From Bacteroidales bacterium (lineage in GTDB: Bacteria; Bacteroidota; Bacteroidia; Bacteroidales; F082): a stretch of DNA of 59,526 bases. The position numbers and the translations under genes were made by a program. This document shows, in pieces, positions 7,500 to 17,087 of the stretch; the first letter of the stretch is position 1; each line of letters begins with the position of its first letter. The DNA lies in assembly GCA_017460915.1 (NCBI GenBank), contig JAFUAA010000054.1, positions 1 to 59,526 on the forward strand, in the 5' to 3' direction. The notes below the pieces were generated by a model. That model did not search any database, had not been told where the DNA came from, and worked only from the letters and a program-made list of their open reading frames with translations.

Positions 7500-9956
7500 T
7501 TATTTGAACTTTAACTTTCTCTCTTTAGTGTCAAACTCGAAGTTGCCGAGTTGCTTCATATTCTTTTGTCCGATGACCCATTGTTCAACCATGCGGCTCA
7601 CCACCTTGCACTCCACATTGTAGAGCGAGCGGCCTGCGATTCTCACCTCCTTGATGACGAAGATGGCGCCATTGGCGATGCCGCCCGTGGTGAGGATTTT
7701 GTCGACGTCGCCTTGGAAGTCGTCGGCAGTGATGCGACCGCCCTTCAGCAGTTCGAGCGCACGGCTCTCGCTGACGCAGAAGTCAGCGTTTTGGCTGTAG
7801 GTGAAAGGCTCATTGTAGCCGTCCACGTTGCCAAAGAAGTTGAAGTAGCCCTTCTTGTCGACGGTGAACATCTCGGATTGTTCTTCTTGCGGGTTGATGG
7901 CGATGTTGACGGTGCCGCCTTCGGCGATATGGTCGCGTGGCACGTAGTCCTTGCTCAAGATGCGGAACTCGGTGCGTCGGTTCATTTGGTGGGCGGCTTC
8001 TCTAACATCATTGTTGGGCAGTTTGTTGATGAAGTCTTCGGTCAGTCTCGTGCCCGCCTTGAAGGTGTAACCCTTCACGGTCATGTCTTTCTGGATGGTG
8101 CGCGGCACGCGTTCGCCATAGCCTTTGGCGGTGAGGCGAAGCGGGTCGATGCCCCTGATAATCAAGTAATCCACTACGCTTTGGGCGCGTTTTTGTGACA
8201 GGATGTCGTTGCGCTCGTCGGTGTCGCGGCTGTCGGTGTGCGAAGCCAACTCGATGGTGATGGTCGGGTTGATTTGCAGGGTCTCGATCAAGCCTTGCAA
8301 CGAGTCTTCAAACTGCGGTTTGAGGTCCCATTTGCCCAGGTCGTAAAGGATGTCGGGCAGCATGATGGGCTCTTGTGGAATGGGCTCGATGTCGTAGTCT
8401 TTCTCGATGTCCTTGCTGAATTCAAGCCCGATGGTGGTCTCTTGTGTGCTGAGGGTGAAGTAATTGTCTTTATCGATGGTGACATCGTAAATTGTGTTTT
8501 TGCTGATTTGGCTGTCGCTGAAATTGAAGTAACCTTTGTCGTTGGTTCGTGTCATCATGCTGGAACCATCGCTGCCGACGAGGCGGACAGCAGCATTGCT
8601 GACAAATTGTTTGGTCTTGGCGTCTTTGACCGTTCCCGAGAAGGTGAACAGGACGGGCGGCTCTTCAAAATAATAGATGTTGTCGAGACCTCGACTGTTG
8701 CCACGGTTGGAAGAGATGAAGCCGCGTTCCTCGGTGGGGTGGAAGACGATGGCGAAGTCGTCGCCCGTCGAGTTGATGGGATATTTCAGGTTGCGAGGCT
8801 CGCCCCATTGTCCGCTGGTGTCCATCGAGCTGACGAAGATGTCCAAGCCGCCCATGCCGCCATGACCGTCGGAGGAGAAATAGAGGACAGTGTCGTATCT
8901 CAGGAAGGGAAACACCTCGTTGCCAGGCGTGTTGATGCGTTCGCCGAGGTTGAAGGGGTGCTTGAAAGGCTCAGTGGCATTGTCGCGCATGGCCACCCAA
9001 ATGTCGTTGCCGCCGAAACCGCCTTTGCGCTCAGCGGCAAAGTACATGATGAGTTCGTCGCTGGAGAGGGTGGGATGCCCCACAATGTCCAACGTGTCTA
9101 CGCCGGCAATCTCCACGGGACGGGCTTCGGAGAAGGCTCCGCCGCTTTTGCTGGCCACCATGATTTGGCAGCCGTTCTTCCTATGGGCTCCGTTTTGGCA
9201 GCGGGTGAAATAGAGCTTGGTAAACTTTGAGTTCATGAAAGGCGTGCCTTCGCTGGCCTCAGTGTTGATGTTTTCGTTCTCGTCGGCGAGGACGGGTGTG
9301 CTCCAATCGCCTTTGCGGTCTTGCTTGGCCGTGAAGAAATCGGCGAACTCTTGCCCAGTGATGCCGTCTTTCTCCTTGCCGGTGGCTGCATCGCGAGTGG
9401 AGGTGAAGATGATTTCGTTGAAGTTGTTGTTGAGCCATGTGGCGCCGAAGTCGGAATCGCGCGTCGAGTTGACTTTTTTCAATTCCGTGAGCTCGTATTT
9501 CGACGGGTTCTCTTTCCACTCTTGGATCATTTGAGTGGTCTCAACGCCCAATGGACCTCGCGGGTCGTTGGGCACTTTTTGCGAGTAGGTGTCATACATC
9601 TCGGTGGCGTCCTTGAACTTCTCGTTCATCTTGTAGGTCTCGGCAAGATAGAGATAAAGCTCGGGATGCGTGTTGGGATACTCGGTCTTCAATAGGCGTT
9701 TGTAGAAAGGCTCGGCGCGTTTGGTGAGGCCGATAAGTCGGTAGCATTCACCCATTTGGAAGTTGATTCGGTTGCGTTCGTCCTTGTTGCGACGTACCTT
9801 CCGATAGGCTTTCTTGTAGCGGTCGGCGGCCTCGATGTATTGTTTTCTGCCGAAGGCGAGGTCGGCGTTCTTGGCGGGGTTTCTTCTCTGTGCGAAGACG
9901 TCGGTGCTCATGAAGATGAACAGGGCCGACATGACGATTATGATGTATCTTTTCAT
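7500..9956 (-). CDS. PorE-like TPR / beta-propeller / OmpA-family protein of the type IX system
   Basis: Predicted periplasmic, peptidoglycan-binding protein of 818 residues with an N-terminal signal sequence ending FMSTDVFAQ. Domains in order: TPR helices (about 28-150), PD40/WD40-like propeller (about 165-430, with repeats such as HPTLSSDELIMYFAAE), a carboxypeptidase-regulatory-like beta domain (about 435-520), and an OmpA C-terminal domain (about 545-700, with ELASHTDSRDTDERNDILSQ). This is the domain order of PorE, which ties the T9SS to the cell wall. Unlike the roughly 670-residue PorE, it carries about 115 further residues after the OmpA domain. T9SS cargo elsewhere in the window agrees with the role, but PorE-like paralogues exist, so the exact assignment is tentative. 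Confidence 0.8.
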   Translation of the reverse strand: MKRYIIIVMSALFIFMSTDVFAQRRNPAKNADLAFGRKQYIEAADRYKKAYRKVRRNKDERNRINFQMGECYRLIGLTKRAEPFYKRLLKTEYPNTHPELYLYLAETYKMNEKFKDATEMYDTYSQKVPNDPRGPLGVETTQMIQEWKENPSKYELTELKKVNSTRDSDFGATWLNNNFNEIIFTSTRDAATGKEKDGITGQEFADFFTAKQDRKGDWSTPVLADENENINTEASEGTPFMNSKFTKLYFTRCQNGAHRKNGCQIMVASKSGGAFSEARPVEIAGVDTLDIVGHPTLSSDELIMYFAAERKGGFGGNDIWVAMRDNATEPFKHPFNLGERINTPGNEVFPFLRYDTVLYFSSDGHGGMGGLDIFVSSMDTSGQWGEPRNLKYPINSTGDDFAIVFHPTEERGFISSNRGNSRGLDNIYYFEEPPVLFTFSGTVKDAKTKQFVSNAAVRLVGSDGSSMMTRTNDKGYFNFSDSQISKNTIYDVTIDKDNYFTLSTQETTIGLEFSKDIEKDYDIEPIPQEPIMLPDILYDLGKWDLKPQFEDSLQGLIETLQINPTITIELASHTDSRDTDERNDILSQKRAQSVVDYLIIRGIDPLRLTAKGYGERVPRTIQKDMTVKGYTFKAGTRLTEDFINKLPNNDVREAAHQMNRRTEFRILSKDYVPRDHIAEGGTVNIAINPQEEQSEMFTVDKKGYFNFFGNVDGYNEPFTYSQNADFCVSESRALELLKGGRITADDFQGDVDKILTTGGIANGAIFVIKEVRIAGRSLYNVECKVVSRMVEQWVIGQKNMKQLGNFEFDTKERKLKFK

Positions 9957-10006
9957 GGATATGGATTCTCTTTTTCAAACGTGAAAAACGCGTTTTTATT
10001 ATTGGG

Positions 10007-10014
10007 CAAAAGTA
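10007..10014 (-). promoter_or_regulatory. -7 element (TACTTTTG) for the PorE-like gene
   Basis: TACTTTTG on the minus strand, 50 bases upstream of the ATG at 9956 and just after the secDF terminator. Confidence 0.6.
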
Positions 10015-10050
10015 CAACAATTTAGGGAAACACCGCAACGGAAACACACA

Positions 10051-10082
10051 AAAAATCCCGCCGTTTCCAGCGGGATTCTTTG
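10051..10082 (-). terminator. Rho-independent terminator after secDF
   Basis: AATCCCGC / GCGGGATT stem with an 8-base loop; a T-run follows on the minus strand. Confidence 0.85.
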
Positions 10083-10114
10083 CAAGCAGTTTAGAAGGTT
10101 AAATATGAGTGATT

Positions 10115-13100
10115 TTATTTTTTCTTTTTGTCGCCAGTTTCGGCAATTTCCTTGTCTTGCTTGTTGCCCTTCATCAGGATGTAGGCAAAAGGCGTGGAGA
10201 GGAACACTGACGAGAAGGTGCCAGCCAACACACCGACCAACATGGCGAAGATGAAGCCACGGATGGTGTCACCGCCGAAGATGAAGATGGCGAGCAACAC
10301 GACCAAGGTCGTACCTGAGGTGTTGAACGAACGGGTCAAGGTGCTGTTGACAGCGTTGACCATGTTTTCCTTCCATGAGGATTTCGGGTGCAGGCTGACG
10401 TTCTCACGCACACGGTCGAAGATAACCACGGTGGCGTTGATGGAGTAACCAATGACGGTCAGCACTGCGGCAATGAAACTCTGGTCGACTTCCATGGTGA
10501 AGGGCAGGATGTTGTAGAACAACGAGTACATACCCAACACGATGATGGTGTCTTGTGCCAAGGCCATGATGGAAGCCACACCGTATTGCCACTTCTTGAA
10601 TCGGATGGCGATGTAGACGAACATCAGAGCCAAAGCCACGATGATAGCCCAGATGGACTTGCGGGTGACGTCGCTGGCGATGGTGGCACCCACCTTCTGC
10701 GTACTCAGGATGCCCACAGTCTCGTCTTCCGATGAGAACTGCTCAGGCGTAAGGTTGTTACCGTAGAGGCCCTTCAAACCGTCATAAAGGATGGTTTGAA
10801 TGACGGAGTCGACGGCGGGGCTGTCGTTGTTGATTAAGAACTTGGTCGTGATCTTCACTTGGCCGTTGGTACCATAGGTCTTCACCTCAGGAGCGGTCCA
10901 GTCTTCCACTTCTTGGTTCTCTCTCATTTCAAGGGCGCTGTGGATGGCCTGCTTGTTGATGTCGAGGTCGGTCAAAGCTTCGCGAACGGTTTCAACTTTC
11001 ATGTTGGCGTTGTCGAATTGGACAACGTAGTTGCGGCCACCAGTGAAGTCGATGCCAAGGTTCATGCCACGGAAGCCAAGCGAGCCCAAGCTGATAACGA
11101 GCATGCAGATGCAGATGATGAACGAAGTCTTGCGGATGCCAATGAAGTCGTAATGTTTGTCTTGCAGGAAGTTGCGCGTCCAAGCGGTCGAGAAGCTGAT
11201 TTCCTTGTCCTTGTTCAGCATACGTTCGAAAATCAAACGGGTGATGAAGATGGAGGTGAACAAAGAGGTCAGGATACCGATGCAGAGGGTGACGGCGAAG
11301 CTGTGGACAGGACCCGTACCCAAGATAATCAGGATGACACCCGTAATCAAAGTGGTGATGTTACCGTCGATAATGGCGGAGTAGGCGTTCTTGTAACCAT
11401 CGGCCACGGCAAGCTTGATGCCCTTGCCAGCCTTCACCTCTTCCTTGATACGTTCGAAGATGATCACGTTCGAGTCAACAGCCATACCTAAGGTAAGCAC
11501 GATACCTGCGATACCAGGCAAGGTCAGCACCGATCCGAGGCAGGCCAACACGCCAAACAGGAAGAACACATTGACCAACAAGGCAACGTCGGCCACGAGA
11601 CCCGACTTGTTGTAGAAAAACACCATGTAGACCAGCACGAGGATGAAAGCGAACACCATCGACCACATACCTTTTTGCACGGCTTCCTTACCGAGAGAAG
11701 GACCAACGACTTGTTCTTCAAGGATACGGGCAGGGGCGGGCAGCTTACCAGCCTTCAGGATGTTGGCCAGGTCTTGGGCCTCTTCGATGGTCATGCCACC
11801 GCCACTGATGGACGAACGACCGTTCGGGATTTCGCCGTTGACGACGGGGAATGAATAGACATAGTCGTCAAGAACGATGGCGATTTGCTTGCCCACGTTC
11901 TCGCCAGTGAGGCGTTTCCAAGCCTTGGCGCCTTCGGGGTTCATTTGGATGGTGACTTCCACTTGGTTGCCTTGGCCATAGTCCTGACGGGCATCGGTGA
12001 TGACTTCACCGCCGAGGGCGCACTTGTTGTCGCGCGACATCTTCAGGGCGACGAGGTCGAGCATTTCAACTTTTTCCCCATTCTGGCCATCGTAGCTTTC
12101 GGGCTTCACGGTCCAAGCCAGCTTCAAGTTACGCGGGAAGATGTTCATGGCTGTGGCTTCGGCGAGCATCTGGTTGATGCTGGCGGTGTCCTTCACCTGA
12201 GCCATACCCACACGGGCCGACGAGCCGTAAAGGCCGCCCATGTTGAGCATATAAATCAAGGGGTGGGTCTCAGCGAATTGGTTGACGTCTTCGTCTTCGC
12301 TCAGTTCCTCTTCCGCCTTGTTTTCGGTGAGTTCGTTGAGGAGGTCTGTAGAGGCAGAGGTGTCAGCCACCATCGTGCTGTCGCCTTCAACTGCAGCCAC
12401 TTCGTTCTCAACAGCTTCGTTCTCAGCCACTTCATTCGTTGACTCTTCCAGCGAGCTCTTGGCTTTTCTGGTCTGAGCCAACTTGTTGTCGGCGTCGATG
12501 AAGTATTGTTGCACCTCTGAAAGGTTATAGGTTTCCCAGAATTCGAGTTGGGCAGTACCTTGGAGGAGCTTACGGACGCGCTTCGGGTCCTTGATGCCAG
12601 GCAGTTCGACGAGGATGCGACCCGAGTTTTCCATCTTCTGGATGTTGGGCTGTGCCACGCCGAAACGGTCGATACGGGTTCCCAAGATTTGGTAGGAACG
12701 GTCGATGGCGCCGTCGCTCTCGCTCTTCAACACTTTCAACACGTCGTCGTTGGTCGAGTTGATGTTGATGCCCTTGTCCTTGAATTCATAGAGGAAAATG
12801 GAGACCAGGCTAGCATTGGGGTCAACTTCCTTGAAAGCTTCGCCAAAGAGGGTGACGAAATCGCCCTTGCTCTCTTCTTGTCTTTGTGTAGCTAAATCCA
12901 TGGCTTTCAAGAAGGTGGGGTCTTGAGAGTCGCCCGACAGGGCCTTGACGATGTCTTTCACGGAAACTTCAAGGGTGACGTTCATGCCGCCCTTCAAGTC
13001 CAAACCCAAGTTGATTTCTTTTTCTTTTGCATCGCGATAGGTGTACTTCTTGACCAAGAGGTTGTACACATTCACGTTGCTGACCGAGTCCAAAAAGTAG

Positions 13101-13288
13101 GTTTCCTTCTCGTTTTTCAGAAGGTTGAATGTTGACTCGTCTCCGTTTGCAAGTTTGCTAGCCTCGGCTTCGGCGAATTTGGCAGCCTTCTTTTCCACGC
13201 GGTTCGTCACCAAGGTGAACGAGAGCTGGTAAAGAAAGATGAGCGCGAAGATAATGGCTATCGCTCTGATTGCTCCTTTGTTTTGCAT
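10115..13288 (-). CDS. secDF: SecDF fusion, protein translocase subunit
   Basis: Inner-membrane protein that uses the proton gradient to drive late steps of Sec export. At 1057 residues it is a SecD-SecF fusion, the usual arrangement in Bacteroidota. SecD features: an N-terminal membrane helix, GLDLKGGMNVTLEV, and the membrane motif GIVLTLGMAVDSNVIIFERI. SecF features in the last 350 residues: GIDFTGGRNYVVQFD and YSINATVVIFDRVRENV. An acidic, low-complexity stretch (about residues 270-345, rich in Glu and Asn) interrupts the SecD periplasmic part. It has its own promoter element upstream and a terminator downstream. Its presence fits the heavy export load of the region. Confidence 0.97.
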   Translation of the reverse strand: MQNKGAIRAIAIIFALIFLYQLSFTLVTNRVEKKAAKFAEAEASKLANGDESTFNLLKNEKETYFLDSVSNVNVYNLLVKKYTYRDAKEKEINLGLDLKGGMNVTLEVSVKDIVKALSGDSQDPTFLKAMDLATQRQEESKGDFVTLFGEAFKEVDPNASLVSIFLYEFKDKGININSTNDDVLKVLKSESDGAIDRSYQILGTRIDRFGVAQPNIQKMENSGRILVELPGIKDPKRVRKLLQGTAQLEFWETYNLSEVQQYFIDADNKLAQTRKAKSSLEESTNEVAENEAVENEVAAVEGDSTMVADTSASTDLLNELTENKAEEELSEDEDVNQFAETHPLIYMLNMGGLYGSSARVGMAQVKDTASINQMLAEATAMNIFPRNLKLAWTVKPESYDGQNGEKVEMLDLVALKMSRDNKCALGGEVITDARQDYGQGNQVEVTIQMNPEGAKAWKRLTGENVGKQIAIVLDDYVYSFPVVNGEIPNGRSSISGGGMTIEEAQDLANILKAGKLPAPARILEEQVVGPSLGKEAVQKGMWSMVFAFILVLVYMVFFYNKSGLVADVALLVNVFFLFGVLACLGSVLTLPGIAGIVLTLGMAVDSNVIIFERIKEEVKAGKGIKLAVADGYKNAYSAIIDGNITTLITGVILIILGTGPVHSFAVTLCIGILTSLFTSIFITRLIFERMLNKDKEISFSTAWTRNFLQDKHYDFIGIRKTSFIICICMLVISLGSLGFRGMNLGIDFTGGRNYVVQFDNANMKVETVREALTDLDINKQAIHSALEMRENQEVEDWTAPEVKTYGTNGQVKITTKFLINNDSPAVDSVIQTILYDGLKGLYGNNLTPEQFSSEDETVGILSTQKVGATIASDVTRKSIWAIIVALALMFVYIAIRFKKWQYGVASIMALAQDTIIVLGMYSLFYNILPFTMEVDQSFIAAVLTVIGYSINATVVIFDRVRENVSLHPKSSWKENMVNAVNSTLTRSFNTSGTTLVVLLAIFIFGGDTIRGFIFAMLVGVLAGTFSSVFLSTPFAYILMKGNKQDKEIAETGDKKKK

Positions 13289-13365
13289 TGTAAAACTGAT
13301 TTAATTATTTGACTTTTAAATTGTTAAATTTCTAATTGTATTTCTTTTACCCTATTTTGAGCCTG

Positions 13366-13373
13366 CAAAAATA
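13366..13373 (-). promoter_or_regulatory. -7 element (TATTTTTG) for secDF
   Basis: TATTTTTG on the minus strand between the ABC permease stop and the secDF ATG, giving a leader of about 70 nt. It suggests secDF is not dependent on the ABC operon. Confidence 0.6.
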
Positions 13374-13383
13374 AGAAATATTT

Positions 13384-14697
13384 CTATTTATAATTCAACC
13401 ACTTGAAAATTTCCTTGTAAGAAAGTTTTTTTCCGTACATCAGGATGCCTGTGCGGTAGATTTTGGCTGCCAGCCATGTCATCAGGACGAAGGAGCCGGC
13501 CAACAAGACGACGGAGGCCACGATTTGCCAAATGGGCACGCCAAACGGAATCCTGACCATCATCGAGATGGGGGAGGTGAACGGAATCATCGAGAGCCAA
13601 ATGGAAAGCGAGCTGTCGGGGTTGTTGACGATGTAGAACGAACTGATGATGGCAATCATCAGGGGGACGGTGACGGGCAGCGTGAATTGCTGCGAGTCGG
13701 TGTTGTTGTCGACCAACGAGCCGATGGCAGCATACAGTGTCGCATAGAGCAAATATCCTAAGATGAAGAAAATCAGGAAACTGACGATAATGGTGCCGAA
13801 ATCGATGGATTGTGCGATTTGAAGGATGTTTTGCACGCTTTCGTTGCTCATGATGTCGTTGGCGGTGATTTCCTGGCTCATCACGGTGCCTTGCGACAGC
13901 ATTCCGGGATGGCTCAGGCCGATGAAGGCCGAGAAGCCCAAATAGAGCGCGCCTGTCAGCAAAATCCACATCACGAATTGGGTGAGGGCCACCAACGAAA
14001 CGCCGATGATTTTGCCCATCATCAGCTGGAAGGGCTTCACCGAACTGATGATGACCTCGATGATGCGGTTGGTCTTTTCCTCGGCCACGCCTTGCATCAC
14101 CTGTCCGCCAAAGAAAATGATGAACATGTATACCAAAGAGGCCAATAAGATGCCGAGGACGAATTGCACCCTCGTGAAAGTCTCTTTCTCGTTGCCTTTG
14201 TCGTCCATCCGCATCACTTGCAGGTTGACGTTGGTCTTGACTGCACTGACGATTTCGGGGTCCACGCCCTTGGCCATCAATTTCTGGTCTTCGATTTCCT
14301 TTTGCATCACGCTGCTGATGTAGTTCTCAATCTCCATCGGCACTTGGCGGATGCTGTAGACGATGGCGTTCGAAGGGATGTTGAGCTGGGTGGGCGGCAC
14401 GTAGAGCGCCATGTCGAAAATCTCGTTTTTCACCAGTTCCTTGACCGAGTCGATGGGCAGGCCCGGCATCAGGACGAAAGTGTGCTCCTTGTTGTCGGTG
14501 AAGCGATCCTCAAACCAATGGCTTTCGTCGACGACGGCGATGCGCATCTTTTCGTCGCCCGAATGCAAGGCGAGCATGATGGGGATGATGTAGATGGCGG
14601 CCATCAGGATGGGGCCGAGGAAGGTCATGATGAGGAAACTGCGCTTGCGCACGCGCGTCAGGTATTCGCGCTTGATGATGAGTCCGATCTTGTTCAT
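13384..14697 (-). CDS. ABC-2 type transporter permease (NatB-like)
   Basis: Inner-membrane subunit of 437 residues. One membrane helix near the N-terminus (SFLIMTFLGPILMAAIYIIP) is followed by a periplasmic domain of about 150 residues and then five or so helices (for example LLASLVYMFIIFFGGQ and WILLTGALYLGF). This is the layout of ABC-2 permeases of the NatB type. Its ATG overlaps the stop of the ATPase gene by 4 bases, so the two are translationally coupled and form one transporter. The substrate is unknown; sodium export is the textbook NatAB role but cannot be claimed here. Confidence 0.85.
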   Translation of the reverse strand: MNKIGLIIKREYLTRVRKRSFLIMTFLGPILMAAIYIIPIMLALHSGDEKMRIAVVDESHWFEDRFTDNKEHTFVLMPGLPIDSVKELVKNEIFDMALYVPPTQLNIPSNAIVYSIRQVPMEIENYISSVMQKEIEDQKLMAKGVDPEIVSAVKTNVNLQVMRMDDKGNEKETFTRVQFVLGILLASLVYMFIIFFGGQVMQGVAEEKTNRIIEVIISSVKPFQLMMGKIIGVSLVALTQFVMWILLTGALYLGFSAFIGLSHPGMLSQGTVMSQEITANDIMSNESVQNILQIAQSIDFGTIIVSFLIFFILGYLLYATLYAAIGSLVDNNTDSQQFTLPVTVPLMIAIISSFYIVNNPDSSLSIWLSMIPFTSPISMMVRIPFGVPIWQIVASVVLLAGSFVLMTWLAAKIYRTGILMYGKKLSYKEIFKWLNYK

Positions 14698-15617
14698 GAG
14701 GCTTGGTTTTTGGATTGAACTTCTTGGATGAAGATGTCGTTCATCGAGGGCAGCACTTCTTTGAACGACACGAGTTGTCCCATGCCCAGCAGTTGAGCAA
14801 GCAATTCGTTGGGCGAGGCGCTGAACAGGGTGAGCTTCACCTCATCGTCGATTTCGGTCGGCTCCACCTTTATATTATTATAGGTGTCGGCCAGGGCCAA
14901 AATCGGCTGTTTGTCGTCGGTGCGGACGATGATTTCCCTTTGGTGGGTGTCGTGTTGCCGTTTGATGTCAGTCACCTTGCCTTGCAGGATGCTCTTGCCG
15001 TGGTTGACGAGGGTAATGCTGTCGCACAGCTCCTCGACCGAGGACATGTTGTGGGTCGAGAGCAGGATGGTGGCGCCTTTGTCGCGCAACTCGAGGATCG
15101 ACTCTTTCAGCAGGTTGGCGTTGATGGGGTCGAAGCCGCTGAAAGGTTCGTCGAAGATGAGGATGTCGGGCTCGTGGATGATGGTGGTGATGAACTGCAC
15201 CTTCTGCTGCATGCCTTTCGAAAGCTCTTCGACTTTCTTGTCCCACCAGCCTCCGATTTCAAATTTGTCGAACCATTCCTTGAGCCGTTTTTGCGCCTCG
15301 GCTTTCTTGATGCCTTTCAGCTCGGCCAAATAGATGGCTTGCTCGCCGACTTTCATCTTCTTGTATAGACCGCGCTCTTCGGGCAGGTAGCCGATACGGG
15401 CAATGTGTTTCTGGCTCAGTTTCTCGTCGTTGATGCGCACCTCGCCGCTGTCGGGCGCGGTGATTTGGTTGAGGATGCGGATGAGCGTGGTCTTGCCGGC
15501 GCCGTTGGGACCCAAAAGACCGTAAATGCAGCACTCTGGGATGTCGATGCAGATACGGTCCAAGGCGGTGTAGTCGCCGTAATGTTTCGTGACTTCGTTG
15601 ACGGATATTGTGGTCAT
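14694..15617 (-). CDS. ABC transporter ATP-binding protein
   Basis: Cytoplasmic ATPase of 307 residues that powers the adjacent permease. Walker A is GPNGAGKT (residues 36-43), the signature is LSKGMQQKVQF, and Walker B is ILIFDEPFSGFDP. The C-terminal 80 residues resemble the DUF4162 extension found in NatA- and gliding-type exporters. It is the first gene of a two-gene unit and overlaps the permease by 4 bases. A CGTCATTGCGAGG-type repeat lies just upstream, between it and dnaJ. Confidence 0.9.
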   Translation of the reverse strand: MTTISVNEVTKHYGDYTALDRICIDIPECCIYGLLGPNGAGKTTLIRILNQITAPDSGEVRINDEKLSQKHIARIGYLPEERGLYKKMKVGEQAIYLAELKGIKKAEAQKRLKEWFDKFEIGGWWDKKVEELSKGMQQKVQFITTIIHEPDILIFDEPFSGFDPINANLLKESILELRDKGATILLSTHNMSSVEELCDSITLVNHGKSILQGKVTDIKRQHDTHQREIIVRTDDKQPILALADTYNNIKVEPTEIDDEVKLTLFSASPNELLAQLLGMGQLVSFKEVLPSMNDIFIQEVQSKNQAS

Positions 15618-15649
15618 GTGCTATTAATGTAATGTGTTGGTCTTGTCAT

Positions 15650-15742
15650 CGCTTTGCGTCATTGCGAGGAGAAACGACGAAGCAATCCAGAAGAAAAAGC
15701 CTAATGTCTGGATTGCTTCGTGCCCCGCAATGACGCGAAGCG
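15650..15742. repeat. CGTCATTGCGAGG-family inverted repeat, copy 1
   Basis: The left arm 15650-15691 and right arm 15707-15742 share TCTGGATTGCTTCG and GCAATGACGCGAAGCG blocks in inverted orientation. The same sequence recurs at 16982-17074 and as a half copy at 21882-21921. It lies just beyond the 3' end of dnaJ. The family is widespread in bacterial intergenic DNA and often yields false ORFs. Confidence 0.8.
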
Positions 15743-15755
15743 TGTCTGAAATTCC

Positions 15756-16946
15756 TTAGTTAAAGTAATCCTTTATTTTACTAAAGAAGCTCTTCTCTTC
15801 GGCGGTCGGGTTGGGCTTGAAGTTCTCCGATTGTGCCAATTGGTTCAAAAGTTCTTCTTCTTTCTTGTTGATTTTCTTGGGCACCCAAACGTTGACGTTG
15901 ACCAGCATGTCGCCGCTGCCATAGCCGTTGAGGATGGGCAGACCTTTGCCTCTCAGTCTCAGCACCTTGCCGCTTTGCGTGCCAGCTGCAATCTTCACCC
16001 GAACCTTGCCGTCGACGGTGGGCACTTCGGCTTGGGTCCCCATGATGGCTTCCGGTATGGTGATGAACAGGTTGTAAATCAAATCGTTCTCGTTGCGCTC
16101 GAAGTCGGGATGGGCTTCCTCCTCAATGAGGACATACAGGTCGCCGTTGATGCCGTTGTGCGGACCGGCGTTGCCTTTGCCGCGCACGGTGAGTTGCATG
16201 CCTTCACCCACGCCGGCGGGGATGTCGATGTCAATCACTTCATCGCCTTTCATTACGCCTTCACCGCCGCAATGCGAGCATTTCTTCTTGATGACGGTAC
16301 CTTGTCCGCCGCAGGTGGGACACACCGAGGCGGTCTGCATCTGCCCGAAGAACGAATTGACCGTCTGCACCATCTGGCCCCGACCGTGGCAGGTGGGGCA
16401 GGTCTCGGTGGAGCCGTCCTCCGAGCCGCTGCCGTGGCAATGTGTGCAGGGCACGTATTTGCTCACCTTGATTTTCTTTTTCACGCCGTGGGCGATTTCG
16501 GGCAAGGTGAGTTTCACCTTCACGCGGATGTTGGAGCCGCGTTGTTTCACCGTTCCGCCACGACCACCGCCGCCAAAGCCACTGAAACCACTGAAGCCGC
16601 CCCCTCCAAAGTCGAAGCCTCGCCCGAACACTTGATTCAGGATGTCGGTCAGGTCGAAGTCGGCGAAGCCGCCGAAGCCGCCGCCAGCCGAGCCGCCGTC
16701 CATGCCGGCGAAGCCGAACTGGTCGTAGCGAGCCTTCTTGTTGGCGTCGCTCAATACGGAATAGGCCTCCGAGGCTTCCTTGAAGTTCTCCTCGGCGGTC
16801 TTCTTTTCGGCGTCGGTGCCGTTCACCCACTTGTCGGGGTGCCATTTGAGCGCGGCCTTGCGGTAGGCGCTCTTTATCTCGTCGGGTGTGGAGTTTTTGT
16901 TGACCCCCAACACCTCGTAGTAATCACGTTTTTGTTTGTCTGCCAT
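15756..16946 (-). CDS. dnaJ: Chaperone DnaJ (Hsp40)
   Basis: Co-chaperone that delivers clients to DnaK and stimulates its ATPase. The 396-residue protein has the J domain with HPD at residues 36-38, a Gly/Phe-rich linker (about 75-135), and four zinc-binding CxxCxGxG repeats ([32 protein letters not shown]), followed by the client-binding C-terminal domains. It lies downstream of grpE on the same strand with a 141-base gap filled by a repeat copy. dnaK is not in the window. Confidence 0.96.
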   Translation of the reverse strand: MADKQKRDYYEVLGVNKNSTPDEIKSAYRKAALKWHPDKWVNGTDAEKKTAEENFKEASEAYSVLSDANKKARYDQFGFAGMDGGSAGGGFGGFADFDLTDILNQVFGRGFDFGGGGFSGFSGFGGGGRGGTVKQRGSNIRVKVKLTLPEIAHGVKKKIKVSKYVPCTHCHGSGSEDGSTETCPTCHGRGQMVQTVNSFFGQMQTASVCPTCGGQGTVIKKKCSHCGGEGVMKGDEVIDIDIPAGVGEGMQLTVRGKGNAGPHNGINGDLYVLIEEEAHPDFERNENDLIYNLFITIPEAIMGTQAEVPTVDGKVRVKIAAGTQSGKVLRLRGKGLPILNGYGSGDMLVNVNVWVPKKINKKEEELLNQLAQSENFKPNPTAEEKSFFSKIKDYFN

Positions 16947-16981
16947 TATCTATTGTCCTTTCTATCTGCTTGTTTTTCTGT

Positions 16982-17074
16982 CGCTTTGCGTCATTGCGAG
17001 GAGGAACGACGAAGCAATCCAGAGTATAAGTTGTTGTCTGGATTGCTTCGCTTTGATCGCAATGACGCGAAGCG
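16982..17074. repeat. CGTCATTGCGAGG-family inverted repeat, copy 2
   Basis: Nearly identical to copy 1 and in the same orientation, sitting between the grpE stop (17088) and the dnaJ start (16946). The two copies therefore bracket dnaJ. The spacer between arms differs from copy 1, which suggests independent insertions or divergence. Confidence 0.8.
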
Positions 17075-17087
17075 TGTCCAAAGATTG

